A model generated the notes under the pieces. The model had not been told where the DNA came from and ran no database searches. It saw only the letters and a list, made by a program, of their open reading frames with translations. From Aliiroseovarius crassostreae (lineage in GTDB: Bacteria; Pseudomonadota; Alphaproteobacteria; Rhodobacterales; Rhodobacteraceae): a stretch of DNA of 64,000 bases. The position numbers were made by a program, and so were the translations under genes. The stretch covers positions 648,001-712,000 of the forward strand of contig NZ_LKBA01000006.1 in the NCBI RefSeq assembly GCF_001307765.1, written 5' to 3'. Of the stretch, positions 1 to 9,324 are shown piece after piece. Within the stretch, counting starts at the first letter, position 1. Each line of letters starts with the position of its first letter.

Positions 1-174
1 TCCGCGATCAAGGCCGCAGGCAGGCGGGGGCCTGTCGCCCACCTGTCGATGGAGGCCGATGAGCATATTGGCAAGGGCGCCGCCATCACGCTGACCTTGT
101 GGCCTGACGGGCAACGCCTGACGTTAGGTCGTGTGGATTTTCATGGACGTTGGATCGATTGGGCGGCACCTTAA
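1..174 (+). CDS. C-terminal end of an unidentified protein (partial at the left edge)
   Basis: The frame starting at base 1 is open for 57 codons and ends at TAA 172-174. The peptide ends in GRVDFHGRWIDWAAP and is codon-biased like its neighbours, so it is very likely the tail of a real gene that begins outside the window. I do not recognise the family from this tail. The stop codon is the TAA inside the first bases (TTAAAGC) of a palindromic repeat, an arrangement seen again at 59.2 and 63.4 kb. Confidence 0.6.
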   Translation, partial: SAIKAAGRRGPVAHLSMEADEHIGKGAAITLTLWPDGQRLTLGRVDFHGRWIDWAAP

Positions 175-258
175 AGCATTTCGAGATTAACTTGAGACAC
201 AAGTTGATTTCGAAACGCCCACAACATCAGTAGGTTTCGAGCGTTCAACCCCATTCTC
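171..258. repeat. Family 1 palindromic repeat, copy 1 (module B plus degenerate module A)
   Basis: The segment begins TTAAAGCATTTCGAG and folds through ACTTGAGACACAAGTT into TTTCGAAACGCC. It is followed by the linker CAACATCAGTAGGTTTCGAGCG and a degenerate second hairpin. It is almost identical to the copy at 59.1 kb and to the reverse complement of part of the copy at 8.0 kb. Confidence 0.85.
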
Positions 259-275
259 GCAAACCCGGAGACCTC

Positions 276-1445
276 ATGGAAAACCTGTTTAAGCGCATCA
301 TCAAGCTGCTGTTGGCTGCTTTTGTCCTGGTGGCCTTTCTAGGGCTGTGGAAAGCCGAGGAACTGAAGCGACTGCTGGCGGTTAACACGCTGTTTTCCGC
401 AGAAAAGATCGTGCAGAACTTCTCACATATGAAGGACGCTTTTCTGACGGTGCCATTGTCGCGAGGCGACGGCCCGGTCAGCCCGCTGCCAAAAGGCGAC
501 GATCTGGAACTGCCCGACGGGGCCCAGGCGTGGATCACGGATCGCTCTGTCACTGCGCTTGTCGTCCTCCAAGGGGGGAAGCTGCGCCATGAGAGCTATC
601 ACCTTGATACCCAAGCCGATGACCTGCGCATCAGTTGGTCGGTGGCCAAAAGCTTTCTTTCCGCCCTGATGGGGGTGCTGGTAGAGCAAGGCTCTGTCGC
701 CTCTCTGGACGACCCGGTGACCCAATATGCACCCAGCCTGATTGGGGGCGCATATGATGGGGCAACAATCCGCAATGTGCTGAACATGGCCTCGGGCGTC
801 ACCTTCAACGAAGATTACCTGGACAGCGGTTCGGACATCAACAGGATGGGACGGGTGCTTGCGCTTGGAAAATCCATGGATGATTTCACCGCAGAGCTGA
901 CCGAACGTTTCGCCCAACCAGGAGAGACCTGGCAATATGTCTCGATCGACACCCATGTGATCGGCATGGTCATCCGCGGGGCCACCGGGCGCACAATCCC
1001 GGACCTGATGAACGCCTATATCACCGGCCCGATGGGCTTTGAAATGGCCCCCTATTATCTGAGCGATGGAGAGGGCGTGGCCTTTGTGCTGGGGGGGCTG
1101 AACCTGCGCACCCGAGACTATGCCAGGTTTGGGCAGATGTTTTTGCAAAAGGGTGAATGGCAGGGGCAGCAGGTGGTGCCAGCGCAGTGGATTTCTGCCT
1201 CTACCATACCCTCGGCCCCCACAGAACCGGGTGAACAGCAATATGGCTATCAATGGTGGATTGCGCCGGATGCTCCCAAGGGGGAGTATTTTGCCCGTGG
1301 TATTTATGGCCAATACATCTTCATCGACACGAACCGAGATGTGGTTGTCGCGGTGAACGCAGCGGACCGTGGTTTTCGGGAACAGGGAGCACATGAAGCG
1401 AATATCAACATGATGCGCAAAATCGCTGCCGCAGCAGGATCATAA
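276..1445 (+). CDS. Serine hydrolase of the beta-lactamase (class C)/DD-peptidase superfamily
   Basis: The 389-residue protein has one N-terminal hydrophobic segment (about residues 8-25), so it is either anchored in the inner membrane or exported. It carries the SxxK nucleophile motif as SVAK at 122-125 and a Y-V-S second motif at 221-223, and the fold continues to the C-terminus with GRGIYGQY around 340. The family includes beta-lactamases, esterases and 6-aminohexanoate-dimer hydrolases, and the length fits the hydrolase/esterase branch. The ATG at 276 is preceded by GGAG at a good distance. It stands alone, divergent to nothing and convergent with trpB, so its substrate cannot be inferred from context. 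Confidence 0.85.
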   Translation: MENLFKRIIKLLLAAFVLVAFLGLWKAEELKRLLAVNTLFSAEKIVQNFSHMKDAFLTVPLSRGDGPVSPLPKGDDLELPDGAQAWITDRSVTALVVLQGGKLRHESYHLDTQADDLRISWSVAKSFLSALMGVLVEQGSVASLDDPVTQYAPSLIGGAYDGATIRNVLNMASGVTFNEDYLDSGSDINRMGRVLALGKSMDDFTAELTERFAQPGETWQYVSIDTHVIGMVIRGATGRTIPDLMNAYITGPMGFEMAPYYLSDGEGVAFVLGGLNLRTRDYARFGQMFLQKGEWQGQQVVPAQWISASTIPSAPTEPGEQQYGYQWWIAPDAPKGEYFARGIYGQYIFIDTNRDVVVAVNAADRGFREQGAHEANINMMRKIAAAAGS

Positions 1446-1582
1446 CCTGCCTTTAAGCTGGCAAGAACGGGGGTGCCCCAAAACAGGTAAAACCAGAATA
1501 CTAGTTTTCTAGTTTTGCGGCCCGAGATCTGAGGGGCAACCACGTTCCCCCTGATCCGCAATTTTAACCTGTCGGATATGAC

Positions 1583-1613
1583 AAAAAAAGCCGCGCTGGA
1601 TTTGCGCGGCTTT
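1583..1613 (-). terminator. Rho-independent terminator of trpB
   Basis: A 10-bp perfect stem (AAAGCCGCGC / GCGCGGCTTT) with a 7-nt loop is followed on the minus strand by a run of seven T. It lies just beyond the trpB stop codon. Confidence 0.85.
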
Positions 1614-1637
1614 CTCTTTGACCGTTGATCGCGTGGA

Positions 1638-2885
1638 TCAGTCCACCTCGCGCCCTTCTGTGTCAGACATATCGAACCCAAGGTATTTCGCCACTGTGAA
1701 AATGTCCTTGTCGCCGCGGCCACACATATTCATGCAAATGATGTGATCCTCGGGCAGTTTGGGCGCAATTTTCATCACATGGGCCAGAGCATGGCAGGGT
1801 TCCAGCGCCGGAATGATCCCTTCGGTCGAACAGCTGAGCTGAAACGCCTCAAGCGCCTCTTTGTCGGTGATCGAGACATATTCTGCGCGACCAATTTCAT
1901 GCAGCCAACTGTGTTCAGGACCAATCCCCGGATAATCCAGACCCGCCGAGATCGAATAGCCGTCCAGAATTTGACCGTCATCATCCTGAAGCAGGTAGGT
2001 CCGGTTACCATGCAACACGCCGGGGCGCCCACCGGTCAGCGAGGCGCAATGCTCCATGTTTTCATCCACACCTTTGCCGCCGGCTTCAACGCCAATGATC
2101 TGCACGGATTCATCGTCAAGGAACGGATAGAAAAGACCAATCGCGTTGGACCCCCCCCCAATAGCGGCAATCACCGTGTCGGGCAGACGACCTTCGGCTT
2201 CCTGCATCTGGGCTTTGGCCTCTTTGCCTATGATCGACTGGAAGTCCCGCACCATGGCCGGATACGGGTGCGGCCCTGCGGCCGTGCCGATGCAATAGAA
2301 CGTGTCATGCACATTGGTCACCCAGTCACGCAGCGCGTCATTCATGGCGTCCTTAAGCGTGCCGCGACCACTTTCCACCGCGATCACTTCCGCACCAAGC
2401 AGGCGCATCCGGAACACGTTCGGGGCCTGACGCCGCACATCATGCGCACCCATATAGACCACACATTTCAGACCGAACTTGGCACAGACCGTGGCGGTAG
2501 CGACCCCGTGCTGCCCAGCCCCCGTTTCGGCGATGATCCGGGTTTTTCCCATACGTCGCGCCAGCAAAATCTGCCCCAGCACGTTGTTGATCTTATGCGC
2601 GCCGGTGTGGTTCAGCTCGTCGCGCTTCATATAGACCTTTGCCCCCCCCAGATGCCGGGTCAGACCCTCGGCAAAATACAGCGGCGAGGGGCGGCCCACA
2701 TAATGCTTCCACAGGTAGTCCATCTCGGCCCAGAAACTGGCTTCCGTCTTGGCCTTCTCATATTCGGCCTCGAGATCGAGGATCAGCGGCATCAGCGTTT
2801 CCGACACGAAGCGGCCACCGAAATCACCAAAACGGCCACGCTCATCCGGGCCATTCATGAAGCTGTTGAAAAGATCATTGGACAT
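1638..2885 (-). CDS. trpB: Tryptophan synthase beta chain
   Basis: This is the PLP enzyme that condenses indole and L-serine to tryptophan, working with TrpA (not in the window). The 415-residue protein has the family N-terminus ([20 protein letters not shown]), the PLP lysine K98 in HTGAHKINN, and the phosphate-binding GGGSNAIG loop. I place the start at 2885, not 2927, because family proteins begin with MxNDLFNSF and an AGGGGGACCTC ribosome site sits just upstream. It follows trpF on the same strand; a family 2 repeat lies in the 156-bp gap. The terminator at 1583-1613 closes the unit. Confidence 0.97.
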   Translation of the reverse strand: MSNDLFNSFMNGPDERGRFGDFGGRFVSETLMPLILDLEAEYEKAKTEASFWAEMDYLWKHYVGRPSPLYFAEGLTRHLGGAKVYMKRDELNHTGAHKINNVLGQILLARRMGKTRIIAETGAGQHGVATATVCAKFGLKCVVYMGAHDVRRQAPNVFRMRLLGAEVIAVESGRGTLKDAMNDALRDWVTNVHDTFYCIGTAAGPHPYPAMVRDFQSIIGKEAKAQMQEAEGRLPDTVIAAIGGGSNAIGLFYPFLDDESVQIIGVEAGGKGVDENMEHCASLTGGRPGVLHGNRTYLLQDDDGQILDGYSISAGLDYPGIGPEHSWLHEIGRAEYVSITDKEALEAFQLSCSTEGIIPALEPCHALAHVMKIAPKLPEDHIICMNMCGRGDKDIFTVAKYLGFDMSDTEGREVD

Positions 2886-2969
2886 GAGGTCCCCCTGTTC
2901 ACGTTGCCGGACTTTGATAGGCGTCACGGCGTGTCAGTTCCAGTGGTTTTTGATGGGGGATAAGGTCAA

Positions 2970-3040
2970 AAGGGGCTCTGCCCCTCGGCCCCCCTCTTCG
3001 AGCGGTTCCTCACCCCGGAGTTTTTGGCCAAGAAGAAAGG
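2970..3040. repeat. Family 2 repeat, copy 1 (trpF-trpB gap)
   Basis: The segment reads GGGGCTCTGCCCCTCG, then a C-rich stretch, then CTCACCCCGGAGTTTTTGGCC and AAGAAGAAAGG. It shares its core and CTCACCCCGG(G)A end with copies at 11.4, 22.2 and 25.7 kb. Confidence 0.7.
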
Positions 3041-3041
3041 G

Positions 3042-3719
3042 TCAGGCGAAGGAGCCTGTCGCGTTTCGGACAAAGGCGCGCATCAGATCGGGGTCCTTCA
3101 CACCAGGCGCACTTTCCACCCCCGAGGCCACATCCACCTGTTTGGCGCCGGTCAGGCGCATGGCTTCAGCGACATTGTCAGGGTTGAGGCCACCGGCGAG
3201 CATCCATGGGCAGGGCCAGTATTTTCGTTGCACCAGCCGCCAGTCGAAGCTGATTCCGTTCCCGCCCGGCAGGTCCGCCCCTTTTGGCGCCTTGGCATCG
3301 ATCAGTAACTGGTCGGCGACGGGGGCGTAGCGGTCGATCTCGCCCACGTCTTCCGGTCCGGCAATTCCGATTGCTTTCATCACCGGCAGCCCGAACCGCG
3401 CCTTGACCTCGGCCACCCGCTCCGGCGTCTCAGACCCATGCAGCTGTAGGATCTCGGTGGTGGTGCCATCGACAATTTGGGCGATTTCATCATCGGTCAT
3501 GTCCACCACAAGCGCCACCTTGGCCACGCCGATGGGCATATCGAGCATGAGGGATGCGGCCTGATCAATGCTGACCGAGCGCGGGCTTTTTTGGAAGAAA
3601 TTGAAGCCAATGTAACGGGCACCGGCCGCGCAGGCAGCCTGCACGGTTTCAGGCGTTTTCAGCCCGCAAATTTTCACGGCGGCGTCAGGTTTTCCGCCCG
3701 GAAGGACAAATCTGCTCAC
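3042..3719 (-). CDS. trpF: Phosphoribosylanthranilate isomerase
   Basis: This is a (beta/alpha)8 barrel enzyme of tryptophan synthesis that performs the Amadori rearrangement of phosphoribosylanthranilate. The 225-residue protein has the first-strand motif [10 protein letters not shown] with the catalytic cysteine at residue 18, and the phosphate loops [10 protein letters not shown] and DVASGVE near the C-terminus. The start is a GTG that overlaps the stop of the upstream lapA gene by four bases, which suggests coupled translation. The lapA-trpF-trpB order is common in Rhodobacterales. Confidence 0.95.
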   Translation of the reverse strand: MSRFVLPGGKPDAAVKICGLKTPETVQAACAAGARYIGFNFFQKSPRSVSIDQAASLMLDMPIGVAKVALVVDMTDDEIAQIVDGTTTEILQLHGSETPERVAEVKARFGLPVMKAIGIAGPEDVGEIDRYAPVADQLLIDAKAPKGADLPGGNGISFDWRLVQRKYWPCPWMLAGGLNPDNVAEAMRLTGAKQVDVASGVESAPGVKDPDLMRAFVRNATGSFA

Positions 3720-4066
3720 TTGGCCTCTTCCAGAAGCGCGATAATATCGTCACCGGGGTTGGCCTTGGGATCCTTGAGCTTTTTCACTTCACGGATCAGG
3801 GCGTCGCGTTCCTTGCGGGTCCGTTTGCCAGCGGCACGAAACTTATGTTCGCGCAGATATTCCCAGACAAACCCAATCATGACCCCGGCGATAATGCCCA
3901 GAAAGATCACGATAAACAGTGGCAGGGAGATCGACCAGCTGAACCCGAGGAAGCCGGACAGCTCGGCTGGCAGCAGGTGAAGGGTGACCATGCCACGGTT
4001 CGCCATGGCGATTGTTACCAGGCAAACCGCGAGGGCCGCCAGAAACAGGTAACGGATATACCGCAT
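3716..4066 (-). CDS. LapA-domain inner-membrane protein
   Basis: The 116-residue protein has two membrane segments (about 5-22 and 45-68) joined by a short loop, followed by a charged C-terminal helix ([19 protein letters not shown]). This is the layout of the LapA/YciS family, which in enterobacteria supports assembly of LPS-handling complexes. It lies 9 bp after ihfB and overlaps trpF, so all three are probably co-transcribed. No enzymatic residues are expected. Confidence 0.85.
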   Translation of the reverse strand: MRYIRYLFLAALAVCLVTIAMANRGMVTLHLLPAELSGFLGFSWSISLPLFIVIFLGIIAGVMIGFVWEYLREHKFRAAGKRTRKERDALIREVKKLKDPKANPGDDIIALLEEAK

Positions 4067-4075
4067 ATTGACCTC

Positions 4076-4357
4076 TTATTTGCCGTTCAGACGGTCACGC
4101 AGGAGCTTGCCTGTCTTGAAGAAGGGGACATGTTTCTCTTCGACCTGAACAGATTCTCCGGTGCGTGGGTTCCGCCCGATACGAGCATCTCTTTTCTTGA
4201 CGGAGAATGCGCCAAAGCCGCGCAGTTCAACCCGGTCCCCACGTGCCATAGCCTCGACGATTTCGTCAAAAATCGTGTTGACGATGCGTTCGACATCCCG
4301 CTGATAAAGATGCGGATTTTCATCCGCGATTTTCTGGATCAGTTCCGACCGGATCAT
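4076..4357 (-). CDS. ihfB: Integration host factor subunit beta
   Basis: This small DNA-bending protein pairs with IhfA. The 93-residue chain has the HU/IHF fold, with the DNA-intercalating arm ending in GRNPRTGE and the core [12 protein letters not shown] place the start at 4357 ([11 protein letters not shown]), the family start, with GGGGGAT upstream; an upstream in-frame extension has no support. The gene sits between rpsA and lapA, the order typical of alphaproteobacteria. Confidence 0.96.
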   Translation of the reverse strand: MIRSELIQKIADENPHLYQRDVERIVNTIFDEIVEAMARGDRVELRGFGAFSVKKRDARIGRNPRTGESVQVEEKHVPFFKTGKLLRDRLNGK

Positions 4358-4635
4358 GAATATCCCCCCAAAAAGTGCTTTTGGCGCGAGGCAGGGCTTC
4401 GCGCCGCTTTGTTGTTCCAACTATAGGAGCAAAGGGATTGTTGATAAACAAGCCCTTAGAGGGGCCATCGGCATTTTTCCGGCAAAAAACCGGTCCATGG
4501 GGCGGTTTGCCCACCTCAAACGCGGAAATGAGCGGGATTTGCATCTGTCTGACGGGGTGGGTTTGCAGCGGCTTTCCGGTCAAATACATGATTCGGAACC
4601 AGAAGTTTCCCCCGGTGACCACGATAGGTGCAAAA

Positions 4636-4667
4636 GAAAACGGCCCCGCATGAGCGAGGCCGTTTCA
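4636..4667 (-). terminator. Terminator of rpsA
   Basis: The stem AAACGGCC / GGCCGTTT (4638-4645 with 4658-4665), with a partly paired interior, is followed by TTTTCTTTTG on the minus strand, 23 bp past the rpsA stop. The roughly 270 bases up to ihfB hold no other feature I can see and probably contain the ihfB promoter. Confidence 0.75.
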
Positions 4668-4689
4668 AGATCTTTCGAGAGACTAAGGA

Positions 4690-6366
4690 TTAGTCTTTCT
4701 TCAGGGCTGCGCCCAGAATGTCGCCGAGCGAAGCGCCGGAGTCGGACGAACCATACTGTTCCACGGCCTCTTTCTCTTCTGCGATTTCGCGGGCTTTGAT
4801 CGACAGGCCCAGGCGGCGCGATTTGCTGTCCACATTGGTCACGCGAACGTCCATCTTGTCACCGACATTGAAACGCTCGGGGCGCTGTTCGGCACGGTCA
4901 CGCGACAGGTCGGAGCGGCGGATGAAGGATTTCATGCCTTCGTATTCCACTTCGATGCCACCATCTTCGATGGCGGTCACTTCGACGGTGATGATCGAAC
5001 CGCGCTTCACGCCACCAATGGCTTCGGCGAAGGGGTCACCTTCCAGGGCTTTGATCGACAGCGAGATACGCTCTTTGTCGGTGTCAACTTCCGAAACAAC
5101 AGCCTTGACGATGTCGCCCTTCTTGAAGTTCTGGATGGCGTCTTCGCCACGCTCATCCCACGAGATGTCCGACAGGTGGACCATGCCGTCGATTTCGCCG
5201 TCGAGGCCGATGAACAGACCGAATTCGGTGATGTTCTTGACTTCGCCTTCCACTTCGGTGCCGGCCGGATGGGTTTCGGCAAACACTTCCCACGGGTTGC
5301 GCATGGTCTGCTTGAGACCCAGCGACACGCGGCGTTTGGCGCTGTCGATTTCCAGAACCATGACCTCAACCTCTTGCGAGGTGGACACGATTTTACCCGG
5401 GTGGACGTTTTTCTTGGTCCAGGACATTTCCGACACGTGGACCAGACCTTCAACGCCGGCTTCCAGTTCAACAAATGCACCGTAATCGGTGATGTTGGTC
5501 ACGCGGCCGGTGTGAACCGACTCAAGCGGGTATTTGGCAGCCACCAGATCCCACGGATCGTCCTGCAGTTGCTTCATGCCCAGCGAGATGCGGTGGGTCT
5601 CTTTGTTGATCTTGATGACCTGAACCTTGATGGTTTCGCCGATCGTCAGGATCTCGGACGGGTGGTTCACACGGCGCCATGCCATGTCGGTGACGTGCAA
5701 GAGGCCGTCAACGCCGCCCAGGTCAACGAACGCACCGTATTCGGTGATGTTCTTGACAACACCTTCCACGGCCTGACCTTCGGACAGGTTTCCGATGACT
5801 TCTGCGCGCTGTTCGGCACGGCTTTCTTCCAGGATGGCGCGGCGCGACACAACGATGTTGCCACGGCGACGGTCCATTTTCAGGATCTGGAACGGCTGTT
5901 TCAGACCCATCAGCGGGCCTGCGTCACGCACGGGGCGCACGTCAACTTGCGAACCGGGCAGGAAGGCCACGGCGCCGCCGAGATCAACGGTGAAGCCACC
6001 TTTGACGCGGCCGAAGATAGCACCTTCAACACGTGCATCGTCGGCATAGGCTTTTTCCAGGCGATCCCAGGCTTCTTCACGGCGGGCCATCTCACGCGAG
6101 ATGACGGCTTCGCCGCGGGCGTTTTCAGCCGCGCGCAGGTAGACTTCCACTTCGTCGCCTTCGGCGATTTCCGGGGCTTCACCAGGATTTGCGAATTCTT
6201 TGATGTCGACGCGGCCTTCCATTTTGTAGCCTACGTCGATGATGGCCTGGCCGTTCTCGATGGCGATGACCTTGCCTTTGACAACCGAACCCTCTTCGGG
6301 GGTGTCCATTTCGAAGCTTTCGTTCAGGAGGGCTTCGAATTCCTCCATCGTGGTTTTAGCGCACAT
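4690..6366 (-). CDS. rpsA: 30S ribosomal protein S1
   Basis: S1 binds mRNA on the small subunit and helps start translation. The 558-residue protein contains six S1/OB-fold repeats of about 70 residues spread over residues 24-520, seen as recurrent ITEYGAFVDL, ITDYGAFVEL and ITEFGLFIGL strands with RISLGMKQL-like ends. Length and repeat number match alphaproteobacterial S1. The start ATG at 6366 has AAAGGA upstream. Here a nitroreductase gene stands between cmk and rpsA, which are adjacent in many relatives. Confidence 0.97.
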   Translation of the reverse strand: MCAKTTMEEFEALLNESFEMDTPEEGSVVKGKVIAIENGQAIIDVGYKMEGRVDIKEFANPGEAPEIAEGDEVEVYLRAAENARGEAVISREMARREEAWDRLEKAYADDARVEGAIFGRVKGGFTVDLGGAVAFLPGSQVDVRPVRDAGPLMGLKQPFQILKMDRRRGNIVVSRRAILEESRAEQRAEVIGNLSEGQAVEGVVKNITEYGAFVDLGGVDGLLHVTDMAWRRVNHPSEILTIGETIKVQVIKINKETHRISLGMKQLQDDPWDLVAAKYPLESVHTGRVTNITDYGAFVELEAGVEGLVHVSEMSWTKKNVHPGKIVSTSQEVEVMVLEIDSAKRRVSLGLKQTMRNPWEVFAETHPAGTEVEGEVKNITEFGLFIGLDGEIDGMVHLSDISWDERGEDAIQNFKKGDIVKAVVSEVDTDKERISLSIKALEGDPFAEAIGGVKRGSIITVEVTAIEDGGIEVEYEGMKSFIRRSDLSRDRAEQRPERFNVGDKMDVRVTNVDSKSRRLGLSIKAREIAEEKEAVEQYGSSDSGASLGDILGAALKKD

Positions 6367-6692
6367 ATGCGTTTTATTCCTTTACAAGTCGCTTTTCGGG
6401 CCGTGCGGTTGGCTCCGCAGGTCTTGGATTTTCCAATTTGGTCAACAGGTTAACCGCAAAACAAAGAGGGCCGGCACATCCGACCCTGCTCGTCTTTCCC
6501 TGTATCGCGGTGTTTTCACCTTGTCGACAGGGCGTCTTTAGGCGGATTCTGTCAATAAAGCAAGGGGCAAGAGCCTCCTATTCACCGCCCACCATTGATC
6601 CGCAACCGCATCCGTTCCTCGCCAGATGACAGCCGACATCGGGCAAGCAGGGCGCAGCCGGATTTGCCACGCCCCACCTCGAAATCCCGGGT
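6367..6692. other. Intergenic region upstream of rpsA
   Basis: These 326 bases separate rpsA from the nitroreductase gene and should hold the rpsA promoter and leader. On the minus strand I see TTGACA-like and TTGACC hexamers but no convincing -10 partner, and no repeat element, RNA gene or open frame with a ribosome site. Confidence 0.5.
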
Positions 6693-7322
6693 TTAGTCGA
6701 TCCGGGTGAACAGTTGCGCCTGGGGCTTGCGCACCTTTTTCAGTGGCGCAAGCCAGTCCTGTTCCGTGTGCCGGTAGCCCAGAGGCAGCAACAGAACCGA
6801 ACGCAAGCCGCGCTCTTTCAAGTCGAGGATGTCATCCACTTTTTCCGGCGTGAACCCTTCCATTGGCGTGCAATCCACTTCCAGCTCCGCCGCAGCGGCA
6901 AGGGCAAACCCCAACGCAATATAGGCCTGACGCGCGGCGTGATCGTGGTTCACCCCCGCCTCACGCGGCAGATAAGCCCCCTTCAGATTGTCGTAATACT
7001 GCGTCAGCAACGGGTTGCCCCCTCCGCGCTCTTCTTCCATCTGCGACACCACCGCATCAATGCGATCCGCCGAGTAATTATCCCAGGCGGCAAAAACAAG
7101 AAGATGGGACCCTTCGGTGATTTGTGCCTGGTTCCACGCATGAGGCTGGATCTGCGCACGGATCTCGGGGTTGGTGATGACAAAAACCTCAAACGGCTGG
7201 GTGCCGGAAGAGGTGGGGGCAAGGCGGATGGCCTCAAGGATCTTGTTGACCTTCTCTTCGGGCACCGACCGGGTCGGGTCCATTTTTTTGGTCGCGTAGC
7301 GCCAGTTCAGTTTTTCGAGCAT
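6693..7322 (-). CDS. NAD(P)H-dependent nitroreductase family protein
   Basis: The 209-residue protein is an FMN enzyme of the NfsB/nitroreductase type that reduces nitro compounds or quinones with NAD(P)H. It begins with the family helix LNWRYATKKMDP, has the FMN-contact segment RLAPTSSGTQPFEVFVI, and ends with LLPLGYRHTEQDWLAPLKKVRKP. I set the start at 7322 (MLEKLNWRYA), where AGGA lies upstream, instead of a longer frame reaching into the gap towards cmk. It is co-directional with cmk (82 bp gap). Its physiological substrate is unknown. Confidence 0.88.
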   Translation of the reverse strand: MLEKLNWRYATKKMDPTRSVPEEKVNKILEAIRLAPTSSGTQPFEVFVITNPEIRAQIQPHAWNQAQITEGSHLLVFAAWDNYSADRIDAVVSQMEEERGGGNPLLTQYYDNLKGAYLPREAGVNHDHAARQAYIALGFALAAAAELEVDCTPMEGFTPEKVDDILDLKERGLRSVLLLPLGYRHTEQDWLAPLKKVRKPQAQLFTRID

Positions 7323-7403
7323 GGGGATTGTCCTGTCATCAACGGGTGAAGACCGGACAGCTAGGCATTTGACTTTGAGGATCAAGAGGGAGGCCGGACT
7401 AAC

Positions 7404-8006
7404 CTAACGGCAGGTTTCAATCACCGCGACCGCCCGGGCCACCGCGTCGTCGATCGACAGATCGGACGTGTCGATCAGCACCGCATCCGTTGCTGGTTTC
7501 AACGGGGCCTCCGCCCGCTCGCTGTCGCGTTTGTCGCGCGCAATCACATCGGCAAGAACCTGTTCGCGCGTATCTGACAGGCCTTTTGCGTTCAATTCCA
7601 AAAACCGCCGCTCGGCCCGCACCTCGGCGCTTGCGGTGACAAAAAGCTTCACATCCGCATCCGGGCAAATCACCGTGCCAATATCGCGCCCATCCAGAAC
7701 CGCGCCGCCGTCCTGCAGGGCAAAGTCGCGTTGAAACGCAACCAGCGCCGCCCGTACATCCGCCAGCACCGCAACGCGGCTGGCCGCCTGCGCTACCTCA
7801 GGGGTGCGCAGCTCCCCCATCATATCCGCCGGTGTCAGTTGTTTGGCAGCAACCACGGGATCCCCCCCGGCCAGCACCTTGGCCCCAACCGCACGATAAA
7901 GCAGCCCGGTGTCGAGATGGGCAAAACCGAAATGCGTGGCAACCGCCTTGGAGATCGTGCCTTTACCAGCGGCGGCGGGGCCATCAATGGCAACTGTGAA
8001 TGACAT
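7404..8006 (-). CDS. cmk: (d)CMP kinase
   Basis: This enzyme phosphorylates CMP and dCMP from ATP. The 200-residue protein starts with the P-loop GPAAAGKG at 9-16, followed by the [11 protein letters not shown] substrate segment and [18 protein letters not shown], all diagnostic of cytidylate kinase. aroA, often next to cmk in relatives, lies 1.7 kb away, separated by the marR-isochorismatase pair. A family 1 repeat lies immediately upstream. Confidence 0.95.
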   Translation of the reverse strand: MSFTVAIDGPAAAGKGTISKAVATHFGFAHLDTGLLYRAVGAKVLAGGDPVVAAKQLTPADMMGELRTPEVAQAASRVAVLADVRAALVAFQRDFALQDGGAVLDGRDIGTVICPDADVKLFVTASAEVRAERRFLELNAKGLSDTREQVLADVIARDKRDSERAEAPLKPATDAVLIDTSDLSIDDAVARAVAVIETCR

Positions 8007-8019
8007 GGCATCTCCTTCC

Positions 8020-8135
8020 TAAAGCGTTTCGCCTTATTATTGAGACACAATAATGAGGCGAAACGCTCGAAACCTACTGATGTTGCGGGCGTTTCGAAAT
8101 CAACTTGTGTCTCAAGTTAATCTCGAAACGCTTTA
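8020..8135. repeat. Family 1 palindromic repeat, copy 2 (complete A+B element)
   Basis: Two hairpins lie in tandem. Module A (8021-8069) opens AAAGCGTTTCGCC and returns as GGCGAAACGC around a TTGAGACACAA loop. Module B (8090-8135) opens CGTTTCGAAAT and ends TCGAAACGCTTTA, with TTGTGTCTCAA inside. The 20-base linker AAACCTACTGATGTTGCGGG separates them. It lies between cmk and marR. Confidence 0.9.
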
Positions 8136-8228
8136 AAACGTTCCGACACCTACGGTCGCAGGGCAAAACCGAAACCTTTCTGCTGCCCTTCCATCGCAAA
8201 TCGCGGGGGGGAAGGGAAGCCTCCTTAT

Positions 8229-8265
8229 TGACAATATACATGTCAATTTGGCATGTGTATTGTCA
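8229..8265. promoter_or_regulatory. Operator-like palindrome before marR
   Basis: TGACAATATACATG (8229-8242) and CATGTGTATTGTCA (8252-8265) match in inverted orientation at 13 of 14 positions, with a 9-nt AT-rich spacer. A TTGACA hexamer overlaps the left arm. The palindrome reaches the first bases of the MarR reading frame, as expected for an autoregulatory MarR operator. Confidence 0.75.
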
Positions 8266-8696
8266 TGATAGATGCCCTCAGATCCCTCCTCTGGCTGACA
8301 CGCCCGCTCATGCAACGGGTCGAAGCACAGGTTGAGCATGGCCTGACCGGAACCGAGCTCACCGTGCGGATGCGCGCTGTTCTTGAGATCCTGCACCACC
8401 ATGGCCCCCTGCCCGTGCCCGACCTCGCGCGTCTGTTGGAAATCCAGCGCCAATATGTGCAGGTGATGGTCAATGACACCATAAAGGCCCACCTGACTGA
8501 GAAATCCCCCAATCCCCGCCATACCCGCTCGCCCCTTATCAGACTGACCCCGAAGGGAACGGACTGCATCCGCATGATTTTGGAGCGGGAGGCAGAGATC
8601 CTCGATCTGGTCTCTGACGGGCTGTCACCTGATGAGGTGGCCATCGCGCTCAGGGTGCTGCGCCACTGCCATGCAAAACTGGAGAAACAGATATGA
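8253..8696 (+). CDS. MarR-family transcriptional regulator
   Basis: The 147-residue protein has the winged-helix layout of MarR dimers. An N-terminal helix (ALRSLLWLTRPLMQRVE) is followed by LTVRMRAVLEILHHHGPLPVPDLARLLEI, the recognition region RQYVQVMVNDTI, a wing RSPLIRLTPKG, and a C-terminal dimer helix. The start is uncertain: ATG 8253 lies inside the operator palindrome and ATG 8265 at its end, and neither has a clear ribosome site. The stop overlaps the next start by four bases (ATGA), so the isochorismatase-like gene is its likely target along with itself. The ligand is unknown. Confidence 0.87.
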   Translation: MCIVMIDALRSLLWLTRPLMQRVEAQVEHGLTGTELTVRMRAVLEILHHHGPLPVPDLARLLEIQRQYVQVMVNDTIKAHLTEKSPNPRHTRSPLIRLTPKGTDCIRMILEREAEILDLVSDGLSPDEVAIALRVLRHCHAKLEKQI

Positions 8697-9319
8697 TTGC
8701 CTTGTGGACCAGCCTTGCCCTTCTGGCTGCCGGAGTGATCTGGGCCGCATTGGTCTATCGTCACATCAGCCATGTCAGTCAGGGCGACAAGATCCCCGAA
8801 CGGTCAGGAACGGCCCTGCTTCTGGTGGATCTGCAAGAAGATTTCTGGAACAGCGGGCAATATGATGAGGCAGACAAAACCCAAGCCACACAGGCCATTC
8901 GTGCCGCCGTCACCCGCGCAAAATCCGAAGACCAGCCCGTGATCACCCTTCGCCAGGAGTGGAGCACCCCCTCAACCCGCACCTTTGCGCGTATCTTCAT
9001 GAAAGGTCAGGGGCTTGCCGGACAACCCGGTGCCGAACTGGCCAGCTCCTTTGTCGACATGGGTGAATACGAGGTGATCAAGCGCGTTCAGGACGGGTTT
9101 GAAACCGGCGCTCTGGACACGCTGCTTGATCAGCTGGACATCGGCCATGTTCAGATTGCTGGGCTGGATGCTGCCCTTTGCGTCAACAAGACAGCACAGG
9201 CCGCCCTTGCCCGCGGCTATAAGGTCACCTTGCTGCAAGACGGAACTCTCGGCGCGCTGCCGAAAGCGACCGAAAAAGCGTTCGAGACCTTGAAAGACGC
9301 CGGGGCGGAGGTGATCTGA
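8693..9319 (+). CDS. Membrane-anchored isochorismatase-family cysteine hydrolase
   Basis: The 208-residue protein has an N-terminal transmembrane segment (3-22) and then an isochorismatase-like fold. The catalytic triad is visible as D46 in LLLVDLQEDF, K130 in EVIKRV and C163 in GLDAALCVN. Family members hydrolyse amides such as nicotinamide and carbamoyl compounds, and the anchor would be unusual for those. It is translationally coupled to marR. It converges with the GFA gene with only 5 bp between stop codons. Confidence 0.85.
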   Translation: MIALWTSLALLAAGVIWAALVYRHISHVSQGDKIPERSGTALLLVDLQEDFWNSGQYDEADKTQATQAIRAAVTRAKSEDQPVITLRQEWSTPSTRTFARIFMKGQGLAGQPGAELASSFVDMGEYEVIKRVQDGFETGALDTLLDQLDIGHVQIAGLDAALCVNKTAQAALARGYKVTLLQDGTLGALPKATEKAFETLKDAGAEVI

Positions 9320-9324
9320 CCCCG

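Noticed and set aside
423-1394. Minus-strand frame opposite the serine hydrolase
   Set aside because: No motif, no ribosome site, and the sense gene carries the full SxxK family pattern.
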